NCBI RefSeq assembly: GCF_030817175.1
Contig: NZ_JAUSYY010000001.1
Span: 2,480,001-2,544,000, forward strand
Length of the DNA: 64,000 bases
Reading direction: 5' to 3'
Origin: Agromyces ramosus
GTDB taxonomy: Bacteria > Actinomycetota > Actinomycetes > Actinomycetales > Microbacteriaceae
The position numbers were made by a program, and so were the translations under genes. Below are positions 17,319 through 26,463 of this stretch, in pieces; the stretch's first letter is position 1, and the number at the start of each line of letters is the position of its first letter. The notes beneath the pieces were generated by a model. It did no database searches. It saw only the letters and a list, made by a program, of their open reading frames with translations, and was not told the origin of the DNA.

Positions 17319-18276
17319 GTTGCGCTACCTGCTCACCGAGGACGACGTCGGCAGCGTGCGCTTCGGCATCTCCCCGCTCTGCGAGCTCGGGCTCTCACTC
17401 AGGGCCATCCGCGAGCCGGCTCGGTTCCCGCTGCAGCTCGGCTGGCTGCGGCGCACCGAGGAGGCCCGTGCCCGCCTCGACATGACGACGCTCGACGGCC
17501 TCATCGACGAGCGCATGTGGACGCCCGACTTCCTGAACCCTCGCCCCAGCTCGCCGCTGACCCGGCTCGACGACGAGTTCGCCGCGCTGCTCGCGACGCC
17601 GCCCGAGGTGTTCCGAGCCGACCTCATCGCCGTGCACGGACACGTGCCCGAGATCTTCGCCGGGTCGACGAGCGCCGCGCTTCGGCGCATCGTGCGGGCG
17701 CTCCGCCAGCTGGCGGAAACGTGCTTCGAGCCGTACTGGCCGCGCATGCGCGCAGTGCTCGAGGCCGACGTCGTCCACCGCGGACGCCAGATCGCACAGG
17801 CCGGCGTCGCGGCGATGCTGAACGGGCTCTCGTCCCGCATCGACTACGACCACGGCGTCGTCTCGGTGCGACTCGCGACCGCCGGCGACCGCGAGCAGGC
17901 GATCGACGGCAACGGGCTCACGCTCGTGCCCACGATGTTCACGCGCCGTGCGTCCGCCCCGATCGGCGACGGCCCGCCGATGATCCTCTACTCGGCACGC
18001 GGACAGGGCGCGCTCTGGGAGAACGAGCCGGTCGCGAACCCCGCCGCCCTCGCCGCCGTGCTCGGCGACACCCGCGCGGGCCTGTTGTCGGCCCTCGGCG
18101 CGCCCGCGTCGTCGACCGAGCTCGGCGTGCGGTTCGGGGTCACCGCGTCAGCGGTCAACCAGCACCTGCGAGCGCTCCGCGACGCCGGCCTGCTCGTCTC
18201 GACACGGTACGGCCACAGCGTGCTCTACCTCCGCAGCGAGCTCGGCACCGCCCTGCTCGAGGCGCGTACCGGGTGA
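17317..18276 (+). CDS. ArsR-family winged-helix regulator (DUF5937 type)
   Basis: 319 aa. An N-terminal ~240-residue DUF5937-like region (LRYLLTEDDVGSVRFGISPLCELGLSLRAI...) is joined to a C-terminal winged helix with recognition helix (STELGVRFGVTASAVNQHLRALRDAGLLVSTRYGHSVLYLRSELG). This architecture is common in actinobacterial regulators encoded beside MFS pumps, as here. The ATG at 17317 has no Shine-Dalgarno site and lies inside a palindrome, so a leaderless, autoregulated message is likely. Confidence 0.85.
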   Translation: MLRYLLTEDDVGSVRFGISPLCELGLSLRAIREPARFPLQLGWLRRTEEARARLDMTTLDGLIDERMWTPDFLNPRPSSPLTRLDDEFAALLATPPEVFRADLIAVHGHVPEIFAGSTSAALRRIVRALRQLAETCFEPYWPRMRAVLEADVVHRGRQIAQAGVAAMLNGLSSRIDYDHGVVSVRLATAGDREQAIDGNGLTLVPTMFTRRASAPIGDGPPMILYSARGQGALWENEPVANPAALAAVLGDTRAGLLSALGAPASSTELGVRFGVTASAVNQHLRALRDAGLLVSTRYGHSVLYLRSELGTALLEARTG

Positions 18277-18294
18277 CGGATGCCGCGGCATCCG
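18277..18294. terminator. Perfect 18-bp palindrome CGGATGCCGCGGCATCCG after the regulator gene
   Basis: It starts at the base after the stop codon, between convergent genes. Two copies of the over-represented heptamer GGATGCC meet head to head. As RNA it would form a short loopless stem, so its terminator role is tentative. Confidence 0.45.
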
Positions 18295-18308
18295 CTCCCC
18301 GCAGGCGG

Positions 18309-19286
18309 TCACGCCGGATCGGGCCCGACGCGCAGCACCACCTTGCCGCGGATGTGGCCGTCTTCGAGCAGCCGGTGCGCCTCGGCGCCCTCGGCGAGCG
18401 GCAGTTCGCGGTCGACGTGCACGCGCACCGCACCGTCGTCGATGAGCCGGGTGATCACCGAGAGCGTGCGTGCGTCGGGCGCGACGGAATAGCCGGTGGC
18501 GCGCATGCCCCGAGCCGCCGCCTCCTCGGCCATGGTCGGCCACGATCCCGTGGGCACGGTCACGATGAGCCCGCCGGGGCGGAGTGCCTCGAGGCTGCGC
18601 GTGCCGGTCTGGTCGTGCACGTTGCCGATGAGGTCGATGACGACGTCTTGACCGGTCGCGACCTCCTCGAACCGCTCAGCCGTGTAGTCGATGACGCGGT
18701 TCGCCCCGAGTCCGCGTACGAACTCGACGTTGCGCGCCGAGCAGGTCGCGGTGACGACGGCACCGAAGTAGCTCGCGAACTGCACGGCGAAGTGGCCGAC
18801 CCCGCCGGCGCCGGCGTGGATGAGCACCCGCTGACCGTCGTGCACGCGTGCGGTGTCGACGATGGCGCCCCACGCCGTGAGCGCCGCGATCGGCACGCCG
18901 GCTGCGTGCGCGAAGTCGAGCGAGGCCGGCATGCGCGTGACGCTCAGTGATGAGACCGCGATGACCTCGGCGTAGCTGCCGGCGACGCGCGGGACCCGGC
19001 CCATGCCGTAGACGCGGTCGCCGGGCTGCAACGGATGCGCCGAGTAGGGCACCGTCTCGACGACACCGGCGAAGTCGCCGCCGAGCACGGCGGGGTACCG
19101 TTCGATCGCCCGCGAGACGCCGCGCCCGGCGCGGGTCTTCGCGTCGATCGGGTTCACGCCGGCGGCGACGACGCGCACGAGCAGCTCGTCACTGACCCTG
19201 GTGGGCACCGGTACCTCGGCGAGGTGCAGCTCGTCGGGACCGCCCGTGCGATCGATCACCAGTGCCCGCATCATCGTCTCGGCCAT
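18309..19286 (-). CDS. Zinc-independent NADPH:quinone reductase / MDR-family alcohol dehydrogenase-like
   Basis: 325 aa. N-terminal GroES-like domain (MRALVIDRTGGPDELHLAEVPVP... VVAAGVNPIDAKTRAG) and Rossmann domain with VLIHAGAGGVGHFAVQFASYFGAVVTATCS, the QOR nucleotide-binding motif. No zinc-ligand Cys cluster is present, so it fits the QOR (zeta-crystallin-like) branch. ATG 19286 has GGGGAG just upstream; the longer open frame to 19418 lacks similarity and a ribosome site. Substrates are probably quinones or enones, inferred from the family. Confidence 0.88.
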   Translation of the reverse strand: MAETMMRALVIDRTGGPDELHLAEVPVPTRVSDELLVRVVAAGVNPIDAKTRAGRGVSRAIERYPAVLGGDFAGVVETVPYSAHPLQPGDRVYGMGRVPRVAGSYAEVIAVSSLSVTRMPASLDFAHAAGVPIAALTAWGAIVDTARVHDGQRVLIHAGAGGVGHFAVQFASYFGAVVTATCSARNVEFVRGLGANRVIDYTAERFEEVATGQDVVIDLIGNVHDQTGTRSLEALRPGGLIVTVPTGSWPTMAEEAAARGMRATGYSVAPDARTLSVITRLIDDGAVRVHVDRELPLAEGAEAHRLLEDGHIRGKVVLRVGPDPA

Positions 19287-19390
19287 CTGCTCCCCGTCTC
19301 CCCTCGCTCCACGAGACCCGTCTCGCTCCCGCGTTCCATTCTTCCCCACCGTGGTACGGCCTCGGAATCGGCGCGGGATCGGTCGACCGG

Positions 19391-20182
19391 TCAGCTCTGC
19401 AGCCAGCGGGCCAGACATTCGCGCAGCCTCGCCGTCTGCACGGCCTGCCCGTCGTCGCGAGCGGGCAGCACCTCGAGGGGCGCGGCGAGCGCGCCGGCCC
19501 AGCGTTCGGCGAGGGCGAGGGGATGCACCGGGTCGCGCGGCGCTCCGATGACGAGTGAGCGGATGCCTCGGCTCGCGAGCCCGGCGAGCTCGGCCTCGGA
19601 CGCGAACGCGCGGTTGCGCGGGATCTCGACGAGCCGCATCGCGCGCCGCGCGGCATCCGGAGCCGTGAACTGGGCGAGCAGGCCGCGTGCCCCCGCCGGC
19701 GAGACCGCGGCGACCTGCTTGAAGATGGCGCGCTCGCGGAACTCGCCGACGCCGCTCGCACCCGCGTCGGCCAGGATCTGCCCGATGACCGGGAACGCAC
19801 GCAGGTGCGCCGGCAGCGGCTCGTCGGAGAACGAGGGACGCACGAACACCGCCCGGGCGATCGGCAGTTGCTCGTCGAGCGCGAGCCGCAGCGCGAGCGC
19901 CGCGCCCATCGAGATTCCGATCACGGTGAGCGGTGCGGCAGCGTCGGCGCGCTCGTCGCCCGCTTCGGCCTGCGCCAGCCGCACCGCATCGGCGACCTCT
20001 GCGGTGAGCCGGTCGATCTCGAAGTCGGTCGGTTCGCCGACCGTGAGGTACCCGCCGTGGGCTCGCACGTCGGGTGCGACGACGAGTTCGCCCGGCCCGC
20101 CGACGGCGTTCACGACCGGGGTGAAGAGCTCGAGCGGTTGCCGCCGGTCGGCGCCGAGCCCGTGCAGGAGGACGGTCGTCAT
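19391..20182 (-). CDS. Alpha/beta hydrolase
   Basis: 263 aa. Oxyanion region LLHGLGADRR, nucleophile elbow VIGISMG (Ser91) and a late RSLVIGAPRDPVHPLALAERW segment that may supply the acid and histidine. Short N-terminus, no signal peptide, cytoplasmic. Substrate unknown. ATG 20182 lies 11 bp after the YqaJ-like gene on the same strand, so the two are probably co-transcribed. The longer open frame reading to 20683 overlaps that gene and is not real. Confidence 0.82.
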   Translation of the reverse strand: MTTVLLHGLGADRRQPLELFTPVVNAVGGPGELVVAPDVRAHGGYLTVGEPTDFEIDRLTAEVADAVRLAQAEAGDERADAAAPLTVIGISMGAALALRLALDEQLPIARAVFVRPSFSDEPLPAHLRAFPVIGQILADAGASGVGEFRERAIFKQVAAVSPAGARGLLAQFTAPDAARRAMRLVEIPRNRAFASEAELAGLASRGIRSLVIGAPRDPVHPLALAERWAGALAAPLEVLPARDDGQAVQTARLRECLARWLQS

Positions 20183-20192
20183 CGTCCGCCCG

Positions 20193-20801
20193 TCACACCC
20201 GTGACCCGCTGAGCTCGGCGATGAGCTCGTCGGCGAGCCTGACGAGGATCGCGATCTGGTCGTCGTCGCGGTCGACCCACCGGCAGCGCGGCTCGGCGGC
20301 CACGGGCACGAAGTCGTCGTGCTGCTCCCAGACCACGAGCGTGCGCTCGGCGCCCAGCACGTACTGCTGCCACCAGACCTGCCGGAGATAGCCGCGGGGG
20401 ATGCCACGCCACGATCGTGACGTGGTCTTGATCTCGCACAGTTCGAGCGCGCCGGTGTGGGTGACGACCAGGCCGTCGGGGGTCGCGAGGTGCCGGCGAT
20501 CGCCCTCGGCATGGAAGAGCAGGCTCGACGGCTCGATGCCGTGGGTGCGGCGCACCCAGTCGGCGATGACGGGTTCGCGGGCCTTGCCGTGATCGGTGTA
20601 CCGGCTGCCGCCGAAGGAGGTTCCGTGACGCTTCTCCCATGCCGCGGATCGCACCGACGCGCGTGAGGCGAGCTTCGCCGCATCGGTCGCGGTGATGCCG
20701 CGTGAGCGGGCCCTGAGCCATGCCACCCGGTCGCTCGCGTCGGCGACGATGCGCGACTCGTAGGGGTGCTTCGGGCGGGGCGGCGGCGCCGGGGCGGTCA
20801 T
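20193..20801 (-). CDS. YqaJ-like viral recombinase / lambda-exonuclease family nuclease
   Basis: 202 aa from ATG 20801. PD-(D/E)XK fold landmarks: ITATDAAKL at the N-terminus (35-43), Glu in KAREPVIADWV (E76), D109 in LATPDGLV, and E123-x-K125 in LELCEIKTT. These match the YqaJ/RecE-lambda-exo family, which chews 5' strands for single-strand annealing. There are no phage genes around it, so it is probably a domesticated copy. The frame is open to 20888 with other start options; GAGGGTG before ATG 20801 favours that one. Confidence 0.8.
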   Translation of the reverse strand: MTAPAPPPRPKHPYESRIVADASDRVAWLRARSRGITATDAAKLASRASVRSAAWEKRHGTSFGGSRYTDHGKAREPVIADWVRRTHGIEPSSLLFHAEGDRRHLATPDGLVVTHTGALELCEIKTTSRSWRGIPRGYLRQVWWQQYVLGAERTLVVWEQHDDFVPVAAEPRCRWVDRDDDQIAILVRLADELIAELSGSRV

Positions 20802-20909
20802 CGTCGCACCCTCGAGGTCGAAGAGGGCGAACGGGGTATCCAGCACGAGTCGAGCGTACCCGCACGCACCGGCACCGAACCGGCGCACACGCGGTGCGAA
20901 CGCCTGGGC

Positions 20910-21629
20910 TCAGTCGGTGATGCTCCAGTAGTACGCGATGCCGCCGGGGTGCAGCTCGGTGATGGCATAGTCGACCGAGCGGTCCCACGTGGGATCGGTG
21001 TGGCCGGCGTAGAGGATGCGGGTCGTGCCGTCGTCGTCCGTCTCGATCGAGGTGACGACGCCGGTGTGGTCGCGGTCGCCCGAGTCGTCCCAGTCGAACT
21101 GCACGACGTCGCCGACCTTCACCTGGTCGCGCTGGTCGTCGGTGAGCGCAGTCGCCCGCTCGGGGTGCTGCTCGAGGTACTCCATGAACGCGGTGGAGCT
21201 GATCCAGGCGGTCGCGTGCGACCACGGGTCGCCTGACTCGTCGAACCACCACTCGTCGTCTTCGACCCAGCCCCGCGCGAGCAGCGTCTGGCTCGCGAAG
21301 TTCACGCAGTCGTTCTCCGGGAGGTAGCCGTACTGCTCGCTCTCGGTGGCCTGCCAGTGCTCGCGGGCGTACGTGAGCTGGGCGGCGACGGTGGCGGGAA
21401 GGCTCGAGAAGTCGGCGACTGCCGCCGGGGCCGGAGTGGTCGTCGGCTCGGGGCGATCGGGGCCGGTCGTGGTGTCGGCGTTCGCGATGTCTGTGGCGGA
21501 GGTCTCGTCGCCGGCGGCTCGCGTGACCGCCCAGACGCCGACGCCCCCGGCGGCCAGAACGGCGACGAGCCCGAGTGCGACCAAGCGCCGCCGACGGAAG
21601 ATGGACTGCTGACGGAGGGGGGAAGGCAT
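20910..21629 (-). CDS. Secreted or membrane-anchored Amidase_6 (NlpC-like) protein
   Basis: 239 aa. N-terminal positively charged segment and one hydrophobic stretch (16-37: VALGLVAVLAAGGVGVWAV) act as a signal or anchor. A Thr/Pro linker (about 45-70) precedes an Amidase_6-type domain with Cys in LPENDCVNFASQTLLARGW (C108) and His in DRDHTGVVTSI (H188), the probable catalytic pair. It likely acts on cell-wall peptides or glycopeptides outside the membrane. The start is uncertain: ATG 21629, or GTG 21638 nine bases earlier. Confidence 0.82.
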   Translation of the reverse strand: MPSPLRQQSIFRRRRLVALGLVAVLAAGGVGVWAVTRAAGDETSATDIANADTTTGPDRPEPTTTPAPAAVADFSSLPATVAAQLTYAREHWQATESEQYGYLPENDCVNFASQTLLARGWVEDDEWWFDESGDPWSHATAWISSTAFMEYLEQHPERATALTDDQRDQVKVGDVVQFDWDDSGDRDHTGVVTSIETDDDGTTRILYAGHTDPTWDRSVDYAITELHPGGIAYYWSITD

Positions 21630-21739
21630 CGCAACCACCGTAGGAAGCGAAGCTGGGCGAAGCCTCCGTGCGACCGGTCAGTTGGCGTTGCACTGCGAAC
21701 CGCGTGGCCGACTGGTCGCCCGTGCCGGGCCTCCGTTCG

Positions 21740-22071
21740 ACCAGTGTCGACATGCCGCCGGTCGGTCCGTGAATCGCGACGAGCTGGCCCGCGCCGATCG
21801 TGAGGCTCACGTCGCGCACTGCGGTGACGGCACGCTTCGAACCGGTATAGCCCTTCGACACGTTCTCGAGGGTGTTGATGACGGATGCCTCGGCGTCGGG
21901 CGACGGAACCGAGGCATCCGTCGTCCGGGGCGACTCCGCCACTGATGCTGAAATGGCATCAGTGGCGGAGTCGGGGGCGGGTGCGGTCGACTGGGCGACC
22001 GACCCAGGGCGAGGTGCTCGCTCGCCGAGCACCGCGAGCCAGATCGCGATGGCGGACACGCCCATCGTCAC
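21740..22071 (-). pseudogene. Decayed ABC-transporter ATPase fragment (LolD/MacB-like) with inserted palindromic repeat
   Basis: A short frame encodes ENVSKGYTGSKRAVTAVRDVSLT followed by IGAGQLVAIHGPTGG, the beginning of a LolD/MacB-type ATPase. The Walker A then breaks (GPTGGMSTL instead of GPTGGGKSTL) and no later ATPase motif appears. Upstream in the same frame are the 41-bp palindrome (21932-21972) and a hydrophobic stretch (SAIAIWLAVLGERAP) that may be the end of a permease. This is best read as a relic of a deleted export system. It fills most of the 21630-22169 gap; nothing else is seen there. Confidence 0.65.
21932..21972. repeat. 41-bp palindromic intergenic repeat, copy 2
   Basis: Same 17-bp arms as 13774-13814, with loop TGAAATG. 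The loop is the reverse complement of copy 1 apart from one base, so the elements are oppositely oriented. Confidence 0.8.
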
Positions 22072-22169
22072 GGGGCGTTCAGCAGCACCTCGGTGACCCC
22101 GCCTGCAGCACGCGGCATCCGCTCATCGAAGCCATAGGAAACGCATAGGCCGACGCGGATACTGGAGGA

Positions 22170-22913
22170 ATGAGCAATGCCCCCAGCCCGCATCGTGCCC
22201 CCGCCATCGCGAAGGGCGACGGATCGATGGTGCGCGTGCTCGTGGTCGATGACGAGCACTCGCTGACCGAGCTGCTGAAGATGGCACTGCGCTACGAGGG
22301 CTGGGATGTGCGCACCGCCGGCGACGGGCACACCGCGGTGAAGGTCGCCCGCGAGTTCCGTCCCGACGCGATCGTGCTCGACATCATGCTGCCCGACATC
22401 GACGGGCTGGAGGTGCTGCAGCGCGTGCGTGCCGAAGGTACCGAGACGCCCGTGCTGTTCCTCACCGCGAAGGACTCCCTCGACGACCGCATCAACGGGC
22501 TCACCGCCGGCGGCGACGACTACGTGACGAAGCCGTTCAGCCTCGAGGAGGTCGTGGCGCGCCTGCGCGGACTCATCCGCCGCTCGACGCTGACCCTCGC
22601 CCAGGCGAAGGACCCGGTGCTCACCGTCGGCGACCTCACCCTCGACGAGGACTCGTACGAGGTGGCACGGGCCGGAACGCCCATCGAGCTCACGGCGACC
22701 GAGTTCGAGCTGCTGCGCTTCCTGATGCGCAACCCGCGGCGGGTGCTCTCGAAGGCGCAGATCCTCGACCGTGTCTGGTCGTACGACTTCGGCGGCAAGG
22801 AGTCGGTCGTCGAGCTCTACATCTCCTACCTGCGCAAGAAAGTCGACGCGGGCCGCGAGCCGATGATCCACACGGTGCGGGGCGCCGGGTACATGCTCAA
22901 GGCCGTCGGATGA
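22170..22913 (+). CDS. OmpR/PhoB-family response regulator
   Basis: 247 aa. Receiver domain with D27-D28 acidic pocket, phosphoacceptor D71 (AIVLDIMLPDIDG) and K121 (YVTKPF). Winged-helix effector from about 148: LTLDEDSYEVARAGTPIELTATEFELLRFLMRNPRRVLSKAQILDRVW, ending HTVRGAGYMLKAVG. It partners the kinase encoded next (ATGA overlap). It resembles PrrA/TcrA/MtrA-type regulators. The ATG at 22170 follows GATACT-6 nt-ATG, suggesting a leaderless message; M20 is an alternative start. Target genes are unknown; the secreted peptidase gene follows 125 bp after the kinase. Confidence 0.92.
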   Translation: MSNAPSPHRAPAIAKGDGSMVRVLVVDDEHSLTELLKMALRYEGWDVRTAGDGHTAVKVAREFRPDAIVLDIMLPDIDGLEVLQRVRAEGTETPVLFLTAKDSLDDRINGLTAGGDDYVTKPFSLEEVVARLRGLIRRSTLTLAQAKDPVLTVGDLTLDEDSYEVARAGTPIELTATEFELLRFLMRNPRRVLSKAQILDRVWSYDFGGKESVVELYISYLRKKVDAGREPMIHTVRGAGYMLKAVG

Positions 22914-24451
22914 CCCATCCCGGCGATCCCGGCTACGCCGCCGCAGCCCGGGCGAGCGTCACCACCTCGCGTCCTGCGATCGACCCGGTCGACCGGAGCG
23001 CGTCGACGGATGCCCCGTCGCGGCGTCATCCGTGGACCCTGCATCGGCGCCTCCTCGTCATCGTCGCCGCGCTTCTCGTCGCCGTGAGCGCCGCGATCGG
23101 CGTCGTGACCGTGCTCGTGTTCCACTCCTCCTCGGTCGAGCGACTCGACGCGAGCCTCCGCGCGACCGCGTCGCGGGCGACCGAGGTCGCGCCCCCGGGC
23201 TTCCCGACCGACCCGCGCGAGACCGTGCTCGAGTTCCTTCGCGTGCCGGGCCAGCCGGTGGGAACGCTCGGCGGGCTCGTCGCCGGGGACTCCGCGTTCG
23301 GCGCGTACATCTCGGAAACGGGCGAGCTGGTGGAGTCGAGCGCCGCAACGACCGAGGCACTCGCCTCGGTGTCACCCGACGGTGAGCCGCACACCATTGC
23401 CGCCGGCTCGCTCGGCGACTACCGAGCGCTCGCCGTCGAGACCCAGCCACAGGTGCGCACCGTGCTCGCGCTGCCGCTCGGCGACGTCAACGCGCAGACC
23501 GCGCAGCTCGCGCTCACCGCCGCGATCGTCGCCGCTGCAGGGCTCGTGCTCGCGCTCGCGATCGGCTCGGTCGTCGTGCGACGCGCGCTGAGTCCGCTCG
23601 CGGAGGTCACGGCAACGGCCCAGCGCGTCTCCGAGCTGCCGCTCGAACGTGGCGACGTGGCGCTCGCCGAGCGGGTCCCGGTCGACGACGAGCGCACCGA
23701 AGTGGGCCGCCTCGGCACGGCCTTCAACCGCATGCTCGGTCACGTGGCATCCGCGCTCTCGGCTCGTGAGCAGAGCGAGCAGAAGGTGCGCCGCTTCGTC
23801 GCCGACGCGAGCCACGAGCTGCGCACCCCGCTGGCGTCCATCCGCGGCTATGCCGAGCTCACGCGACTGCACGGCGGGGAGCTGCCGCCCGACGTGGTGC
23901 ACGCGATCGGCCGCATCGAGTCGGAGTCCGTGCGCATGACCGAGCTCGTCGAAGACTTGCTGCTGCTCGCGCGGCTCGACGAGGGACGCGAGCTTGCGAC
24001 CCTCCCCGTCGACCTCGGGCGCATCGTCGTCGAGGCCGTCGGCGACGCGCAGGCCGCCGGGCCCGGGCACGAGTGGGAGGTGCGGTTGCCGGATGCCCCG
24101 GTCACGGTCACGGGTGACGAGCCGCGCCTGCGCCAGGTCGTGACGAACCTCCTCGCGAACGCGCGGATCCACACGCCCGAGGGCACGTCGGTCGTGGCGT
24201 CGCTCGAGCACGACGGCGACGAGGTCGTGTTGGCGGTCGAGGACGACGGTCCCGGCATCTCGCCCGACCTCGTGGGCTCGCTCTTCGAGCGATTCGCTCG
24301 CGGTGACTCGTCGCGGTCGCGGCGGGCCGGCAGCACGGGACTCGGGCTCGCGATCGTGCGCGCCGTCGTCGAGGCGCACTCCGGATCGGTCGACGTGATG
24401 AGCCGGCCGGGCGCGACGCGGTTCAGCGTGCGACTGCCGGCAGCGGACTGA
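22910..24451 (+). CDS. Two-component sensor histidine kinase
   Basis: 513 aa. Cytosolic N-terminus, TM1 about 47-71, extracytoplasmic sensor about 72-199, TM2 about 200-223, then HAMP. HisKA has FVADASHELRTPLASIRGYAEL (phosphoacceptor H302). The HATPase has an N box (RQVVTNLLANARIHTPEG), G1 (VEDDGPGI), F box (FERFARGD) and G2 (STGLGLAIVRAVV). Signal unknown. It overlaps the response regulator by 4 bp, so the pair is translated together. Confidence 0.93.
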   Translation: MTHPGDPGYAAAARASVTTSRPAIDPVDRSASTDAPSRRHPWTLHRRLLVIVAALLVAVSAAIGVVTVLVFHSSSVERLDASLRATASRATEVAPPGFPTDPRETVLEFLRVPGQPVGTLGGLVAGDSAFGAYISETGELVESSAATTEALASVSPDGEPHTIAAGSLGDYRALAVETQPQVRTVLALPLGDVNAQTAQLALTAAIVAAAGLVLALAIGSVVVRRALSPLAEVTATAQRVSELPLERGDVALAERVPVDDERTEVGRLGTAFNRMLGHVASALSAREQSEQKVRRFVADASHELRTPLASIRGYAELTRLHGGELPPDVVHAIGRIESESVRMTELVEDLLLLARLDEGRELATLPVDLGRIVVEAVGDAQAAGPGHEWEVRLPDAPVTVTGDEPRLRQVVTNLLANARIHTPEGTSVVASLEHDGDEVVLAVEDDGPGISPDLVGSLFERFARGDSSRSRRAGSTGLGLAIVRAVVEAHSGSVDVMSRPGATRFSVRLPAAD

Positions 24452-24576
24452 CCCCGTCTGCGCGCGGCCCGAACGCCCGCGCCGACCCTGTGCATAGACT
24501 GGCGCCCACCGGGCGGTCGCCCTCGCCGGCGACCCCGGCGGGCGAGTGCCCTCGACGAGTACGAAGGAGCACTCAG

Positions 24577-26427
24577 ATGAGATCAGCGATCCCAGATGCC
24601 CGAGGCCGACGCTGGAGTCGTGCCACGGCCATCGCACTGGCCACCATGCTCGCGGGAGGCGTCGTCGCGACGGCGAGCCCGGCGCACGCTGCGCCGGAGC
24701 CCGCAGAACCGACCTTCGTCGACGGCCTGTCGCAGGCCGTCTTCACGCGGGTGGCGACCGAGTGGATCAACGAGGAGGCATGGGTCGAGAGCGAGGTGGA
24801 CTCCGACCGCGACGGTCGGCCCGACCTCGTGCACATCGATGTGACCCGGGTCCCCGAGACCGCCGGCGGCCTGAAGGTGCCGGTGCTCATGGAGATGAGC
24901 CCCTACTACGCGGGCGGCACACAGGTCACCAACTGGCCGGTCGACCACGAGATCGGCGACCCGCCCACCGAGAAGCCGGGGTGGCCGGCGTACACCCCGA
25001 CGAACCGCACCAGCCCGCGCATCTCGGGCTCGCTCGAGAACACCTGGGTTCCCCGCGGCTTCGCCGTCGTGCACGCGGAGGGCCTCGGCAGCGGATGGTC
25101 GGAAGGCTGCCCCACCTCCGGTGGTGAGAACGAGTCGCTCGCCGGCAAGGCCGTCGTCGACTGGCTGAACGGCCGCGCGACGGCGTACACCGCCCCAGAT
25201 CGCGCCACCACGGTGTCCGCGGACTGGACGACGGGCAACGTCGGCATGATCGGCACGTCGTACAACGGCACGCTGCCCATCGGCGTGGCCAGCACCGGCG
25301 TCGAGGGCCTCGAGGCGATCGTGCCCGTCTCGGCCATCTCGAGCTGGTACAACTACTACCGCGCGAACGGCGCGGTGCGGGCGCCCGGCGGATACCAGGG
25401 CGAAGACCTCGACGTGCTCGCCGACTACGTCTACACCCGGTTCGACCAGGAGATCTGCCAGCCGGTCATCGACGAGCTCCGGGCGAACCAGGATCGCGTG
25501 ACCGGCGACGCCAGCCCGTTCTGGGAGGAGCGCAACTACCTCGCGAATGCCGACAGCATCGAGGCCGCGACGCTCGTCGCACACGGCCTGAACGACTGGA
25601 ACGTCATGACGAAGAACGCGTCCGACCTGTACGAGGCGCTCAAGGCGCGCGACGTGCCGCACCAGATCTACCTGCACCAGGGCGGCCACGGCGGCAACCC
25701 GAACGACACGCTGCTCAACCGTTGGTTCACGCGCTACCTCTACGAGGTGGAGAACGGGGTGGAGGAGCGGCCCAAGGCGTACGTCGTCCGCGAGGACCGC
25801 ACGCTCACCGAGTACGCCGAGTGGCCCGACCCGGCCGTGGAGCAGGTCAAGCTCAAGTTCGCACCGGCGGCGACGCCCGACGGCGTGGGTGCCCTCGCGG
25901 TCTCCCGCGACGGCTCACGTGCGACCGAGAACCTCATCGACGACGCGAGCCAGCGGGCATCCGTGCTCGCCGCGGCGGAGTCCTCGCCGAACCGCCTCGC
26001 GTACCGCACGGCCGTGCTCGGCGCGCCGCTGCGGCTCTCGGGCACGCCCTCGGTGTCGCTCGAGGTCTCGGTCGACCGCGCGAAGGCCAACCTGACGGCG
26101 CTCCTCGTCGAGTACCCCGCGACGGGGTCGCCGAAGATCATCACCCGCGGCTGGACGGACGTCGAGAACCGTGGTTCGGCATTCGTCACCGAGCCCGTCG
26201 TGCCAGGCGAGTCGTACGCCTTCGACTTCGAGTTCGAGCCGAAGGACTACGTGTTCGCCGCCGGCTCGCGCATCGGCGTGGTCGTCATGTCGTCCGACTT
26301 CGAGTACACCGTGCGTCCGGCTCCCGGCACCGAGCTGACGCTCCGCCCGTCGGCGTCGACCGTGCACCTCCCGCTCGTGGGCGGCATGGAGGCACTGCAG
26401 CAGTCGCTCAAGGCAGCGAAGAAGTGA
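24577..26427 (+). CDS. Secreted Xaa-Pro dipeptidyl-peptidase-like serine hydrolase (CocE/NonD, S15)
   Basis: 616 aa. Signal peptide 1-38 (basic start, hydrophobic core TAIALATMLAGGVVATA, cleavage near AHA-AP). The S15 alpha/beta hydrolase core has nucleophile Ser228 in GMIGTSYNG, acid Asp340 in AHGLNDWNV and His371 in LHQGGHGG. The C-terminal PepX-C beta domain follows from about 405. It would cut Xaa-Pro dipeptides from peptides outside the cell or hydrolyse related esters. ATG 24577 has AAGGAG 9 nt upstream; the open frame extends to 24490 without a signal peptide. Confidence 0.9.
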   Translation: MRSAIPDARGRRWSRATAIALATMLAGGVVATASPAHAAPEPAEPTFVDGLSQAVFTRVATEWINEEAWVESEVDSDRDGRPDLVHIDVTRVPETAGGLKVPVLMEMSPYYAGGTQVTNWPVDHEIGDPPTEKPGWPAYTPTNRTSPRISGSLENTWVPRGFAVVHAEGLGSGWSEGCPTSGGENESLAGKAVVDWLNGRATAYTAPDRATTVSADWTTGNVGMIGTSYNGTLPIGVASTGVEGLEAIVPVSAISSWYNYYRANGAVRAPGGYQGEDLDVLADYVYTRFDQEICQPVIDELRANQDRVTGDASPFWEERNYLANADSIEAATLVAHGLNDWNVMTKNASDLYEALKARDVPHQIYLHQGGHGGNPNDTLLNRWFTRYLYEVENGVEERPKAYVVREDRTLTEYAEWPDPAVEQVKLKFAPAATPDGVGALAVSRDGSRATENLIDDASQRASVLAAAESSPNRLAYRTAVLGAPLRLSGTPSVSLEVSVDRAKANLTALLVEYPATGSPKIITRGWTDVENRGSAFVTEPVVPGESYAFDFEFEPKDYVFAAGSRIGVVVMSSDFEYTVRPAPGTELTLRPSASTVHLPLVGGMEALQQSLKAAKK

Positions 26428-26463
26428 GCACTCCGCCCTCGAACACCGCCGAGTGAGCACAGC

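Noticed and set aside
20193..20801. YqaJ-like nuclease as a prophage or recombineering island
   Set aside because: No RecT/Bet partner, integrase or att repeat; it lies in an ordinary hydrolase operon.
20179..22071. 630-codon minus frame including the ABC fragment and the 20-21 kb genes
   Set aside because: Downstream of the broken Walker A it is an out-of-frame shadow of the Amidase_6 and YqaJ-like genes.
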